Assembly (NCBI RefSeq): GCF_026239695.1
Contig: NZ_JAPIVS010000001.1
Location: 744,001 to 808,000, forward strand
DNA length: 64,000 nt
Origin: Pedobacter sp. MC2016-15
GTDB lineage: Bacteria > Bacteroidota > Bacteroidia > Sphingobacteriales > Sphingobacteriaceae
Direction: 5' to 3'
Both the position numbers and the translations under genes were made by a program. This document shows positions 18,416-27,117 of this stretch, in pieces. The notes under the pieces are model-generated. The model was not told where the DNA came from. It ran no database searches and saw only the letters and a program-made list of their open reading frames with translations. Numbering within the stretch: the stretch's first letter is position 1; every line of letters begins with the position of its first letter.

Positions 18416-20650
18416 TTATAGCAGTTTATCTGGTGTAATAGGCAGATCTCTCACCCGTTTGCCCGTTGCATTGTATACTGCATTTGCTACAGCCGGTGCT
18501 ACGCCGATGATCACAATCTCCCCTAAGCCTTTTGAGCCCATGGGGTTAAGATACGGATCTTTTTCGTTAACAAACATCAGTTCCATCTGGGGAATGTCTG
18601 CATGCACAGGCACATGGTAGTCGCCAAAACTGGCAGTAACCGTGCGACCCGTACGATCGTCCAGCACTACATCTTCCATCAGCGCCATGCCAATACCGCC
18701 CACAAGTCCGCCCATGCTCTGGCTCCGCGCCGTCTTAGGACTCACCACTGTACCACAGTCAATTACAGAAACTGCATTCTTGATTTTCACCACTCCTGTC
18801 AGCTCATGTACATGCGCCTCAATAAAGTGTACAGAGAAAGAGTAGAACGAGTATTTTTTGCTTTCTTCACCCGGCGCAGCATCGCCTTTGATCACCAGTT
18901 CAGGCAGATTATCCCCCTTAAACAGTGAAGCGATATCCACTCTTGACGAAGGATCATTGGAATTAACCAGCTGATTACCTACAATTTTTATATCCCTGGC
19001 CACAGCATTGTTCCATTCCGGTTTCTGCTTGGCAGCACGCTTAGCCAGTTCAACCTTCAGGTTTTCACAGGTAGCGATAATGGCAGATCCTACGGTAGCT
19101 ACCGTATTCGAACCACCCTGCATAGGGGCTTTTGGAAAAGTGGAGTTACCCAATTGAAAACTGATCTTCTCTGTGGAGATTCCCAGGTTCTCGGAGGCAA
19201 TCACCGTCATTGAAGTCGCCGTACCAGGTCCGATATCAGCGATCGCGGATTGCAGCAGCAGTGTACCGTCAGGTCTGAATGTAGCTTTTGCCGAGGCGCC
19301 GCCGCGGAAGGCACCAAAAGTTCCTGTAGCCACACCGTATCCCACTTTCCATTCTCCCTCCTGGTTGGCATCAGGCTCAGTTTTACGCTTGTTCCACCCG
19401 ATTTTTTCAGCGCCCAGCTCGTAACATTTTTTCAGGTAGTTGCTCGACCATGGTAATTGTTTATCGGGGTCTTTATCAGCATAGTTGGCCAGGCGCAGAG
19501 CGATAGGATCCATCTTCAGCTTATAGGAAAGCTCATCCAAAGCACACTCCAGTGCAAAGGAGCCTGTAGCTTCGCCCGGACCGCGCATCGGAGCCGGTGT
19601 ACTCACATTCAGCGGAACGATCCTGTATTTGGTATCCACATTAGGAATATCATACATCATGCGCGACATGATCAGGACATTTTCTGTAAACTCTTCATAC
19701 ATGGAAGTTTTACCATAGGAAGCATGCGATAAACCTACAATCTTCCCATCCTTTGAAGCACCGATCGCTACCTTTTGCAAGGTATAGGGACGATAGCCCA
19801 CCATGTACGACATCTGGTTTCTGTGCAGTACCAGTTTCACCGGTTTCTGTACTTTCTTTGCCGCCAGAATGGCAATAATCTCATGCGGCCATACCCTCAG
19901 GGCAGAGCCAAAAGCACCACCTACATACGTAGATAACACCTTCACATTTTCTACGGGAAGCTGGAAAGACTTGGCAATACTGGCCGCAGTCTGTTGTGAG
20001 CCCTGAGTTTTATCCACCAGTGTCAGTTTATCGGGAGCTTCCCAGTTGGCGATAATGGAATGCAACTCCATAGGATGATGCGCCTCAGATGGCTGGATAT
20101 ACTCCTCATTCACCTGAAACTCTGCATCTTTATAAGCCATGGCTTTGCCACGTGTAAAGTCGGTCGTAAATCCCTTAGGGTCTGCCTTTGCTTTTTTTGG
20201 AATAATAGCCTTTGACAGGTTATCCTCCAGGTTACTATATGACTGCTGTTTAGCGTAAGTTGCTTTCACCAGCGTCGCCGCATACCGGGCTCTCTCAAAA
20301 GTATCAGCAATCACGACAGCGATTGGCTGACCGTTATAATAGATATTCGGGCTGTCGAAAGCACGCAGCTGCTTCTGGATCACATCCTGATTCTGCAGCT
20401 TGTATTCGGGCACACCGGGCGTATTTAAATGTGAGATTACAGCGATTACGCCTGGTGCCCATTCTGCTTTTTTGGTATCCAGCGCGGTAATCACACCGCT
20501 ACCTACGGTACTTTCTACCAGAACTCCGTAAGTGAGTTCTTCCAGTTGTACCTCTGCCGTGTATTTCGCAGCTCCTGTCACCTTCACACGGCCATCCACA
20601 CGTGACAGTGCGGTTTCCATATCTGCGTTTTCTAAATGTTTTTTGCTCAT
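18416..20650 (-). CDS. paoC: Molybdopterin-binding subunit of xanthine dehydrogenase-family aldehyde oxidoreductase (PaoC-like)
   Basis: The 744-residue protein has the two molybdopterin-binding regions of the family: the a/b hammerhead near 25-145 (GRVDGRVKVTGAAKYTAEVQ written in part), Mo-pterin segments such as STYVGGAFGSALRVWPHE and MRGPGEATGSFALECALDEL, and the C-terminal catalytic Glu in GSKGLGEIVIIGVAPA. It pairs with the FAD and 2Fe-2S subunits encoded just upstream, in the PaoABC order. No signal peptide is seen; in E. coli PaoABC the complex is exported through the Tat signal on PaoA. It should oxidise aldehydes. No PaoD/XdhC-type maturation gene is in the window. Confidence 0.92.
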   Translation of the reverse strand: MSKKHLENADMETALSRVDGRVKVTGAAKYTAEVQLEELTYGVLVESTVGSGVITALDTKKAEWAPGVIAVISHLNTPGVPEYKLQNQDVIQKQLRAFDSPNIYYNGQPIAVVIADTFERARYAATLVKATYAKQQSYSNLEDNLSKAIIPKKAKADPKGFTTDFTRGKAMAYKDAEFQVNEEYIQPSEAHHPMELHSIIANWEAPDKLTLVDKTQGSQQTAASIAKSFQLPVENVKVLSTYVGGAFGSALRVWPHEIIAILAAKKVQKPVKLVLHRNQMSYMVGYRPYTLQKVAIGASKDGKIVGLSHASYGKTSMYEEFTENVLIMSRMMYDIPNVDTKYRIVPLNVSTPAPMRGPGEATGSFALECALDELSYKLKMDPIALRLANYADKDPDKQLPWSSNYLKKCYELGAEKIGWNKRKTEPDANQEGEWKVGYGVATGTFGAFRGGASAKATFRPDGTLLLQSAIADIGPGTATSMTVIASENLGISTEKISFQLGNSTFPKAPMQGGSNTVATVGSAIIATCENLKVELAKRAAKQKPEWNNAVARDIKIVGNQLVNSNDPSSRVDIASLFKGDNLPELVIKGDAAPGEESKKYSFYSFSVHFIEAHVHELTGVVKIKNAVSVIDCGTVVSPKTARSQSMGGLVGGIGMALMEDVVLDDRTGRTVTASFGDYHVPVHADIPQMELMFVNEKDPYLNPMGSKGLGEIVIIGVAPAVANAVYNATGKRVRDLPITPDKLL

Positions 20651-20653
20651 CTT

Positions 20654-21640
20654 CTATCCCTTTATGCCCGAAGCTGTTTTTAAGGCCTGAACCATTGTGT
20701 TTGGAGCTAATTTCAGCTTGAAAGCGTTATGCTCATATGCTTTGGCACCTTTCATTGCCAGTTCGGCCGCCATTTTAAAATTCTCTACAGTAGCTTCTTT
20801 GCCTTTCAGCATCTGCTCTGCTTCTTTTAAGCGCCATGGTTTGTGCGCCACACCACCCATTGCCAGGCGGATATCCCTGATTGTTGTACCTTCCAAATCC
20901 AGCGCTACCGCTACCGATATCAATGCAAAGGCATAAGAAATCCTGTCGCGCACTTTCAGGTAGGTCGTATGTGCAGCAAAATTATTATCAGGAATATTGA
21001 TCCCTGTGATGATCTCCTTTTTATCCAGTGTCGTATCCAGTTCAGGATGTGTGCCCGGCAAACGGTGAAATTCACTGATGGGAATTTTCCTGTCACCTTT
21101 AGGGCCAGACACTAAAATTACCGCATCCAATGCCGTCAAAGCGACATTCATATCACTAGGGTTAACGGCGATACAGGAACTGCTGGCGCCAAATATCGCG
21201 TGCATCCTGTTGTATCCTTCCATGGCCCCGCAACCAGATCCGGGTACACGCTTGTTGCAGGGTGCAGAGACATCGTAAAAGTATCCGCAACGCGTGCGCT
21301 GCAGCAAGTTACCGCCCATTGTTGCCTTGTTCCTTAGCTGCGCCGAAGCACCCGCAAGCATGGCCTGTGACAGTAGCGGCTGGTATTTCAGCACATCGGC
21401 ATTCTCCGAGGCGACAGCATTTCTTACCGTCGCACCAATGTGCAGCAAGCCATCTTTCTTAGTAATCGTATCAAAATTCAGATGATTGACATCCACCAGT
21501 TTCTCCGGTGCCATCACTCCATATTTCATCAGATCAACCAGGTTTGTTCCACCGGCAATCAGTTTTGCAGCGGGATTCTTTGACAATTCAGTGATCGCTG
21601 CCAGGGGGCTGCTTACCCTTTTGTATTGGAAATTGTTCAT
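20654..21640 (-). CDS. paoB: FAD/4Fe-4S subunit of xanthine dehydrogenase-family oxidoreductase (PaoB-like)
   Basis: The 328-residue protein starts with the FAD-binding PCMH-type motif (AAKLIAGGTNLVDLMKYGVM) and the conserved NKATMGGNLLQRTRCGYFYD. A Cys-rich insert (RCGYFYD...CNKRVPGSGCGA...SSSCIAV) matches the extra 4Fe-4S site of PaoB, which ordinary CoxM-type subunits lack. The C-terminal CO-dehydrogenase-flavoprotein domain runs over about 215-328. It overlaps the 2Fe-2S gene by four bases and precedes the large-subunit gene by three, a tight translationally coupled operon. Confidence 0.92.
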   Translation of the reverse strand: MNNFQYKRVSSPLAAITELSKNPAAKLIAGGTNLVDLMKYGVMAPEKLVDVNHLNFDTITKKDGLLHIGATVRNAVASENADVLKYQPLLSQAMLAGASAQLRNKATMGGNLLQRTRCGYFYDVSAPCNKRVPGSGCGAMEGYNRMHAIFGASSSCIAVNPSDMNVALTALDAVILVSGPKGDRKIPISEFHRLPGTHPELDTTLDKKEIITGINIPDNNFAAHTTYLKVRDRISYAFALISVAVALDLEGTTIRDIRLAMGGVAHKPWRLKEAEQMLKGKEATVENFKMAAELAMKGAKAYEHNAFKLKLAPNTMVQALKTASGIKG

Positions 21641-22236
21641 ATCTTGCCTCCCTCCTTCACTTCTTTAATTGCATTGACAATGTTGCCGTAAGCACCACAG
21701 CGGCAAATGTTTCCGCTCATAAACTCTCTTATTTCCATTTCAGAATTGGCATGACCTTCATTGATGCAGGCAATGCCGGACATGATTTGTCCGGGGGTAC
21801 AGTATCCACATTGGAAACCATCATGTTTGATAAAAGCTTCCTGCATGGGATGCAGCTTATCTCCATCCGACAAGCCCTCAATTGTAGTAATTTTGGCACC
21901 GTCATTCATTACCGCGAGTTGCAGGCAGGAAAGCGTCCTCACACCATCTACATGGACAGTACAGGCACCACACTGGCCCTGGTCACATCCCTTCTTGGTT
22001 CCCGTCAGTTTTAACCGCTCCCTGAGAAGGTCGAGCAAGGTTGTTCGGGGTTCTACTTTTAAGTTATGTTGTTTACCATTGATCTCGATACTCAGCGGCA
22101 TCTGTTCAATGGCTTCGGAAAGTCTTTCGTCTAATTTGAGATCAGATGCTTTAACTGCGGCTACCGGGGTTAAAGCAATGGCAGTGATCACAGATGACTT
22201 CTTGAGGAAGTCGCGGCGGGAATCTTTTTCTATCAT
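21637..22236 (-). CDS. paoA: 2Fe-2S subunit with Tat signal (PaoA-like)
   Basis: The 199-residue protein begins with a twin-arginine signal (SRRDFLKKSSVITAIALTPV), so the assembled complex is probably exported to the periplasm. It has both clusters: plant-ferredoxin type (CDQGQCGACTVHVDG...LSC) and the C-terminal four-helix type (GFQCGYCTPGQIMSG...GNICRCGAYGNI). It passes electrons from the molybdenum centre toward FAD. It is the first gene of the paoABC-like operon. The start keeps a short basic stretch ahead of the RR motif, as expected. Confidence 0.93.
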   Translation of the reverse strand: MIEKDSRRDFLKKSSVITAIALTPVAAVKASDLKLDERLSEAIEQMPLSIEINGKQHNLKVEPRTTLLDLLRERLKLTGTKKGCDQGQCGACTVHVDGVRTLSCLQLAVMNDGAKITTIEGLSDGDKLHPMQEAFIKHDGFQCGYCTPGQIMSGIACINEGHANSEMEIREFMSGNICRCGAYGNIVNAIKEVKEGGKI

Positions 22237-22343
22237 TAGGGTACGTTATAGTGTTCGGTATGAACTACCAATTTCGAGCATTTGTTTGACCGAAAGACCT
22301 ATAATAACAGAGAAAATACAGTATAGAATGAATCTAATTAGTT

Positions 22344-23675
22344 TTAGCTGATCTGATACTCTTCCAGTTTTCTGTAAAGTGTTGTCAATCCGATGCCAAG
22401 CAGTCTTGAGGTTTCGGTTTTATTATTCTGCGTATACTTTAATACTTTGAGGATATGCATCTTTTCTACCGTTTCCATTTTCATGGAATCGCCTTCTACA
22501 ATGCCCTGATGAAACTCATAGGGGAGTAAGCCAGCTTCCAGCACAGCCTCATCTGCGAGGATCACGACCCTTTCAATCACATTTTTGAGTTCCCTGATAT
22601 TTCCTTTCCAGGCATGGTTCTGCAGCAGCGTGATGAACTGCTTGTCCATCGTAAAATCAGGTTTATTCACTTTTGCTGAAAACTGCCTGAGGTAGTGGCC
22701 GGCGATCAGTGGGATATCCACCTTCCTGTCTTTCAGTGCAGGCAGTTCAATAGAAAATACAGAAAGCCTGTAATAGAGATCCAGCCTGAAACGTCCTTCC
22801 TCAGCTTCTGCCTTCAGGTCGCGGTTTGTCGCGGCGATGATCCTTACGTTAACTTTCGAGGTTTGGGTATCTCCAACCTTAATGAAGGTCTGGCTCTCCA
22901 GTACGCGTAAGAGTTTGGCCTGCAGATCGAGGCTCATCTCTCCAATCTCATCCAGAAATAACGTGCCTTCATTTGCCTCCTGCAGCAATCCTTTTTTATC
23001 CTTCAGTGCTCCGGTAAATGCCCCCTGTTTGTAACCAAAAAGCTCACTTTCCAGTAAGTCGGGATTAAAGCCACTGCAATTCAAAGCTACAAAAGGCTTT
23101 AATTTACGCGGACTTTCATAATGGATGGCCTGGGCAAAAACTTCTTTCCCTGTTCCCGTTTCTCCAAGCAACAATACGGTAGTATCCGTTGGTGCTACCC
23201 TCCTGGCCAGGTCGACCGCCTGCAGAATGGATTTGGATTGTCCGAGGATAGAGCTGAAGTCATATTGTTTCTGAATTTTGGACTCCAGTTCAAAGACACG
23301 GTACTGTAGTCTGGCCTTATCCATAGCTTTATAAACCAGAGGAATAATCTTATCATTATCATCACCTTTAGTGATATAATCAAAAGCTCCGTTTCTCATG
23401 GCCTTCACGCCATCCTGAATGGTTCCGAATGCGGTGAGACTGATCACCTCTGCATAGGGCTTCAGTTCTTTAATCTGTTTGACCAGCTCTATGCCATTGA
23501 TATCGGGGAGTTTCACATCGTTGATCACTACCTGAATTTCATGTGCAGCAAGCGTTTTCAGTCCATCTTTTGCTGTATTGGCCTGAAAAACCGTAAAACC
23601 CTCCAGTTCAATTATTCTTGCGAGAAGGCTACAAATCTTTTTTTCGTCGTCAATAATCAGGACACTTTGCTGCAT
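22344..23675 (-). CDS. NtrC-family sigma-54 response regulator
   Basis: From the ATG at 23675 (MQQSVLIIDDEKKICSLLAR) the product has 443 residues; the longer frame to 23732 adds an unlikely hydrophobic leader. Domains: receiver (1-118, phospho-Asp in VVINDVKLPDINGIE), AAA+ sigma-54 activation domain (about 140-370, Walker A GETGTGKEVFA, sigma-54 contact loop GAFTGA, Walker B GTLFLDEIGEM) and a C-terminal Fis-type HTH (NNKTETSRLLGIGLTTLYRK). It activates sigma-54 promoters when phosphorylated. No histidine kinase gene is next to it, and I found no -24/-12 element ahead of the adjacent paoABC-like operon. Confidence 0.93.
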   Translation of the reverse strand: MQQSVLIIDDEKKICSLLARIIELEGFTVFQANTAKDGLKTLAAHEIQVVINDVKLPDINGIELVKQIKELKPYAEVISLTAFGTIQDGVKAMRNGAFDYITKGDDNDKIIPLVYKAMDKARLQYRVFELESKIQKQYDFSSILGQSKSILQAVDLARRVAPTDTTVLLLGETGTGKEVFAQAIHYESPRKLKPFVALNCSGFNPDLLESELFGYKQGAFTGALKDKKGLLQEANEGTLFLDEIGEMSLDLQAKLLRVLESQTFIKVGDTQTSKVNVRIIAATNRDLKAEAEEGRFRLDLYYRLSVFSIELPALKDRKVDIPLIAGHYLRQFSAKVNKPDFTMDKQFITLLQNHAWKGNIRELKNVIERVVILADEAVLEAGLLPYEFHQGIVEGDSMKMETVEKMHILKVLKYTQNNKTETSRLLGIGLTTLYRKLEEYQIS

Positions 23676-23732
23676 GGTTAAAAATTTCAGCAAAAATACT
23701 GATAATAACAATAGAATAGCCCGATAAAACAA

Positions 23733-23757
23733 AAGCTTCCATGGCTGATGGAAGCTT
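23733..23757. terminator. Terminator hairpin of the 23-codon gene
   Basis: AAGCTTCCAT and ATGGAAGCTT pair perfectly over 10 bases around a 5-base loop. On the minus strand it lies 26 bases past the stop at 23784 and is followed by TTTTGTTTT. A T-run also follows on the plus strand, so it may work both ways. Confidence 0.75.
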
Positions 23758-23783
23758 GTTATTGCAATTTTTTTTAAAAGGTT

Positions 23784-23855
23784 TTAGCGTACGTTCTTTT
23801 GTAAACGAGCCAGACCGATGATCCCTAATACTGAAGTTAAAACTACTGTAATCAT
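23784..23855 (-). CDS. 23-residue hydrophobic peptide (small protein)
   Basis: The frame reads MITVVLTSVLGIIGLARLQK then NVR and stop. The first 16 residues are hydrophobic enough to enter a membrane, and the tail is basic. A complete Bacteroidota promoter (TTTG, 19 bases, TATCTTCG at 23909-23879) lies just upstream, giving a leader of about 20 bases, and a terminator follows 26 bases after the stop. The unit thus looks transcribed by itself. I know no family for it. Similar lengths and shapes occur among membrane small proteins and type I toxins; either is only a guess. Confidence 0.6.
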   Translation of the reverse strand: MITVVLTSVLGIIGLARLQKNVR

Positions 23856-23878
23856 ACCGTTATTTTTTGGTTAGTAAT

Positions 23879-23909
23879 CGAAGATAAATATTTTTTTAAA
23901 TAATCCAAA
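23879..23909 (-). promoter_or_regulatory. Complete Bacteroidota-type promoter of the 23-codon gene
   Basis: Read on the minus strand, TTTG (23909-23906) is followed after exactly 19 bases by TATCTTCG (23886-23879), one mismatch from TAnnTTTG. Element order and spacing fit the published Bacteroides sigma-ABfr promoter. Transcription should begin near 23873. Confidence 0.65.
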
Positions 23910-24019
23910 CAATTTTTATTCACGTTTGTATAAACTACACAAACTGCTTTTTCAGCGGTTTTTTTAAACGTTAGAATAGTGATCTTTTTTCCTATTTTTG
24001 ACATATCAATTTAATCATT

Positions 24020-26098
24020 TTGGCGAAAATCAAAAAGAACTCTCACAGAATACTCTACAGAAAGTACTCCTCTAATATTAAATATATTATGATGGCGCTG
24101 ACTGTGCTGATCATTACTTTTTTCTTACCCAAGCAGCCCCGGTTCAGATATGAATTTCAGAAAGGAAGGGTGTGGCTCAACAAAGACCTGATCTCCCCCT
24201 TCAGCTTTGCGATACTCAAAACCGCTCCGCAGGTAAGTACCGATAAAAAAGATGCACTGGCAAATGTGCTGCCGATCTATCGCTATAACCGGGATCTGTT
24301 CAACAGTGTTGAAGAAGCCTATACCAATGAATTTGATGTCAAATGGCGCGGCAATACCTTTCCTGAGGAAGCCAAGGAACCGACGAAAGCTGCCTCGCTG
24401 AAGCTGCTCAAAAGTATTTACGACAGGGGGATCATTGCAACGAACTCCAAACATGAGAAGGGCAGCAAGTTTTATGATATTTCCCTTCTGGACAATAATA
24501 TCTCTACTACCGTTAGCACGCAGGATTTGTTTACGGTTCAGGGCGGACTGGATTATTTCAACAGCACTTTTACTTCCATCAACCTGAAGGAGAAGGAAGT
24601 GGTGATGAATCTGGTTGAAGACCACCTGCAGCCAAACATTGTATTTGATGAAAAGCTGACGGCGATTGTGCAGGACAATACGATCAACAGTCTTTCCACT
24701 ACCCGCGGAATGGTGCAGAAGGGTGAGGTGATCATTGCCAAAAACAATGTAATTGATGACGAAGCTTATCAAAAGCTGCAATCATTTAAAGAAACTTATG
24801 AGGCGCAAACCAAAACAATCGGCGACAGCAAGCTGGTTTATCTTGGGCAGATTCTTCTGGTGGCCTTTGTATTAAGTCTGCAGATGGTATTCCTGAACTT
24901 ATTCAGAAAAGATATCTTTGCTGATAACAGACAGCTTTCCCTGCTCCTGCTGGTGATTACCACCATGCTGCTGGCTTTAACCTGGTCGATCAAACTGAAC
25001 CTACCCAACGTCTACTATATTCCTTTTTGTATCGTTCCCATTATTATCAGGATCCTCTTTGATACCAGGCTGGCGCTGTATCTCCATTTACTGGTGATCC
25101 TGATTGCAGGCTTTTTTGTACCCAACAGCTTTGAGTTTGTATTTTATGAAACTACTGCGGGAATGGTGGCGATCTACAGTATCCGTAACCTGATCAAGAG
25201 GGAGCAGCTGCTGCTTTCTGCAATGTTTATCCTCACGGCGTATTTTATCTGTTTCCTGGGTATAGCATTGCTGCGCGAAGGATCTTTCCAGGAAATCGAA
25301 TGGATTAACTTTGTGCCTTTTGTAATCAGCGTCTTGTTATCATTACTTGCATATCCGCTGATCTATGCGTTTGAAAGGGTATTTGGCATTACATCCGATG
25401 TGGCATTGATAGAGCTGACCAATACCAATAATAAATTGCTGAGGGAGCTTGCTTTTAAAGCACCGGGTACTTTTCAGCATTCACTGCAGGTAGCGAACCT
25501 GGCTGAGGCTGCCATCTTTAAGATCGGTGGTAATTCATTACTGGTAAGAGCGGGTGCGCTGTACCACGATATCGGTAAAATTGAGAACCCACAGTATTTT
25601 ATAGAAAACCAGAATACCTCGCTCAGTCCGCATGATAAGCTGCCTTATGAACAAAGTGCCCAGATCATCATCAAACACGTGCATAAAGGCATAGAAATTA
25701 CGCGCAGAAACCAATTACCGGAAAGTGTGATCGACTTCATCAGAACGCACCACGGAAATACACGTGTGGATTTCTTCTACCAGTCTTTCCTGAAGAATTC
25801 TCCTGAGAAATTTGTGGACGAAAATATCTTCAGATACCCTGGTCCTATTCCATTTTCTAAGGAAACAGGGGTATTAATGCTGGCAGATTCGGTCGAAGCA
25901 GCCTCAAGAAGTATCAAAAATCCGGACGCTCAAAACATAAATGACCTCGTAGAACGCATCATAAATTATAAATTGGAACAAAATCAATTAGATAATTGCG
26001 ATTTAACATTAAAAGATCTTGAAACTATCAAACTGATATTCAAGACCATGCTTATGAGCATCTATCATGTGCGTATAGATTACCTGCAAAACGTTTAA
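24020..26098 (+). CDS. 7TMR-HD membrane phosphohydrolase (PgpH-type)
   Basis: The 692-residue protein has one membrane span near 22-38, an extracytoplasmic 7TMR-HDED domain (about 45-270), seven spans (about 275-455) and a cytoplasmic HD domain. The HD motif is intact: GTFQHSLQVANLAEAA (about 482-497), HDIGKI (515-520), and further His in IIIKHVHKG and RTHHGNT. PgpH proteins hydrolyse cyclic di-AMP, a regulator of potassium transport. The start is the TTG at 24020, which gives a basic N-terminus; the next ATG (24088) would cut into the first span. The gene stands alone before tRNA-Ser. Confidence 0.92.
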   Translation: MAKIKKNSHRILYRKYSSNIKYIMMALTVLIITFFLPKQPRFRYEFQKGRVWLNKDLISPFSFAILKTAPQVSTDKKDALANVLPIYRYNRDLFNSVEEAYTNEFDVKWRGNTFPEEAKEPTKAASLKLLKSIYDRGIIATNSKHEKGSKFYDISLLDNNISTTVSTQDLFTVQGGLDYFNSTFTSINLKEKEVVMNLVEDHLQPNIVFDEKLTAIVQDNTINSLSTTRGMVQKGEVIIAKNNVIDDEAYQKLQSFKETYEAQTKTIGDSKLVYLGQILLVAFVLSLQMVFLNLFRKDIFADNRQLSLLLLVITTMLLALTWSIKLNLPNVYYIPFCIVPIIIRILFDTRLALYLHLLVILIAGFFVPNSFEFVFYETTAGMVAIYSIRNLIKREQLLLSAMFILTAYFICFLGIALLREGSFQEIEWINFVPFVISVLLSLLAYPLIYAFERVFGITSDVALIELTNTNNKLLRELAFKAPGTFQHSLQVANLAEAAIFKIGGNSLLVRAGALYHDIGKIENPQYFIENQNTSLSPHDKLPYEQSAQIIIKHVHKGIEITRRNQLPESVIDFIRTHHGNTRVDFFYQSFLKNSPEKFVDENIFRYPGPIPFSKETGVLMLADSVEAASRSIKNPDAQNINDLVERIINYKLEQNQLDNCDLTLKDLETIKLIFKTMLMSIYHVRIDYLQNV

Positions 26099-26168
26099 AA
26101 TAATTTTTGTAAATATATTTCTATTACTATATTTGCAACCCCGGAAAACGGGTAACAATTTTAAACGG

Positions 26169-26253
26169 AGGGATGCCTGAGTGGCCGAAAGGAACAGTTT
26201 GCTAAACTGTCGTACTGGCAACGGTACCGAGGGTTCGAATCCCTCTTCCTCCG
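26169..26253 (+). tRNA. tRNA-Ser (anticodon GCT)
   Basis: An 85-base cloverleaf: acceptor GGAGGGA pairs with TTCCTCC, discriminator G, D arm with GCCTGAGTGGC, anticodon stem ACAGT/ACTGT around TTGCTAA, a long variable arm (CGTACTGGCAACGGTACCG region) and T arm GAGGG-TTCGAAT-CCCTC. The long variable arm fits serine. CCA is not encoded. Confidence 0.97.
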
Positions 26254-26263
26254 CTGAAATAGT

Positions 26264-26299
26264 AAAAAAAGGTTTAAATCTAGATTTAAACCTTTTTTT
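26264..26299 (+). terminator. Terminator after tRNA-Ser
   Basis: A near-perfect palindrome (AAAAAAAGGTTTAAAT, CTAG, ATTTAAACCTTTTTTT) starts 11 bases after the tRNA and ends in a T-run. Confidence 0.85.
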
Positions 26300-26322
26300 G
26301 TTTATAACTAATTCTAGTCTCA

Positions 26323-27117
26323 ATGTTGACAAGAGAGGACTTACATATCATTCCTACTGATCTATTAGATCACTATAAAGATGTGGTTTCAGAAGAAGCT
26401 CTGTTAACTGCATTCAATCAATTGGAAGATGCTGAACTTTCAACAACTGAATTTAGCTTTTATACTTCAGTGGCTTCCGTGTATTCGAGCAAAATTGAGG
26501 GAGAAGCAATAGAGCTTGATTCCTACATCAAGCATAAGCGCTTCAATATTGAATTTCAGCCTGACTATACCCGTAAAATAGACGACCTGTATCTTGCTTA
26601 TCAATTCGCCTCTCAAAATAGACCAGGGAAAGAGACGTTTGCTCAGATGCATATGATCCTGGCGAGACATATTGTCTCTACCAATTGGCTTGGTAAATTC
26701 AGAAATCAGAATATGTTTGTTACGACTAAAGACGGGCGTATCGAATATGTAGCAGCTACTCCAATTGAAGTACCGTCTGAAATGGACAAATTATACGCCG
26801 ATCTTGAAATATTGCTGGGCGCTGAACTGACTATCTCAGAAACTTTCTTCTTTGCCAGCATGCTACACCTTGTATTTGTAAAGATACATCCCTGGAATGA
26901 TGGAAATGGTCGTAGTGCCCGATTATTTGAAAAATGGTTCCTTGCACAGAAGCTGGGATATAAATCCTGGTTTGTTCAGTCTGAGAAATACTACTATACT
27001 CAGCATGAAACTTATTATAAAAACATAAGAGCATTAGGTCTGGAATATCCTGATCTGGATTATTCAAAAGCTTTACCGTTTTTGTTAATGTTACCAAAAT
27101 CTGTAACGGATAAATAG
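26323..27117 (+). CDS. Fic-family protein (putative AMP transferase, class II)
   Basis: The 264-residue protein has the Fic core HPWNDGNGRSARL (from residue 189), matching HPFxDGNGR with a conservative Phe-to-Trp change; the catalytic His is present. An N-terminal inhibitory motif SSKIEG (55-60) matches (S/T)xxxE(G/N), placing it in class II, where the protein inhibits itself. Fic enzymes transfer AMP to target hydroxyls; some de-AMPylate. It has no signal peptide and no separate antitoxin gene beside it. It sits directly after the tRNA-Ser terminator, a common place for acquired genes. The target is unknown. Confidence 0.92.
   Translation: MLTREDLHIIPTDLLDHYKDVVSEEALLTAFNQLEDAELSTTEFSFYTSVASVYSSKIEGEAIELDSYIKHKRFNIEFQPDYTRKIDDLYLAYQFASQNRPGKETFAQMHMILARHIVSTNWLGKFRNQNMFVTTKDGRIEYVAATPIEVPSEMDKLYADLEILLGAELTISETFFFASMLHLVFVKIHPWNDGNGRSARLFEKWFLAQKLGYKSWFVQSEKYYYTQHETYYKNIRALGLEYPDLDYSKALPFLLMLPKSVTDK

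Noticed and set aside
22237..22343. Sigma-54 promoter ahead of the paoABC-like operon
   Set aside because: The nearest candidate, TTGGTAGTTCATACCG, lacks the GC at -12 and does not match TGGCAC-N5-TTGC.
21761..22351. Plus-strand frame of 196 codons
   Set aside because: Antisense to the 2Fe-2S subunit gene, whose cluster motifs are unmistakable.
24125..24781. Minus-strand frame of 218 codons
   Set aside because: Antisense to the extracytoplasmic domain of the PgpH-type gene; no domain is visible.
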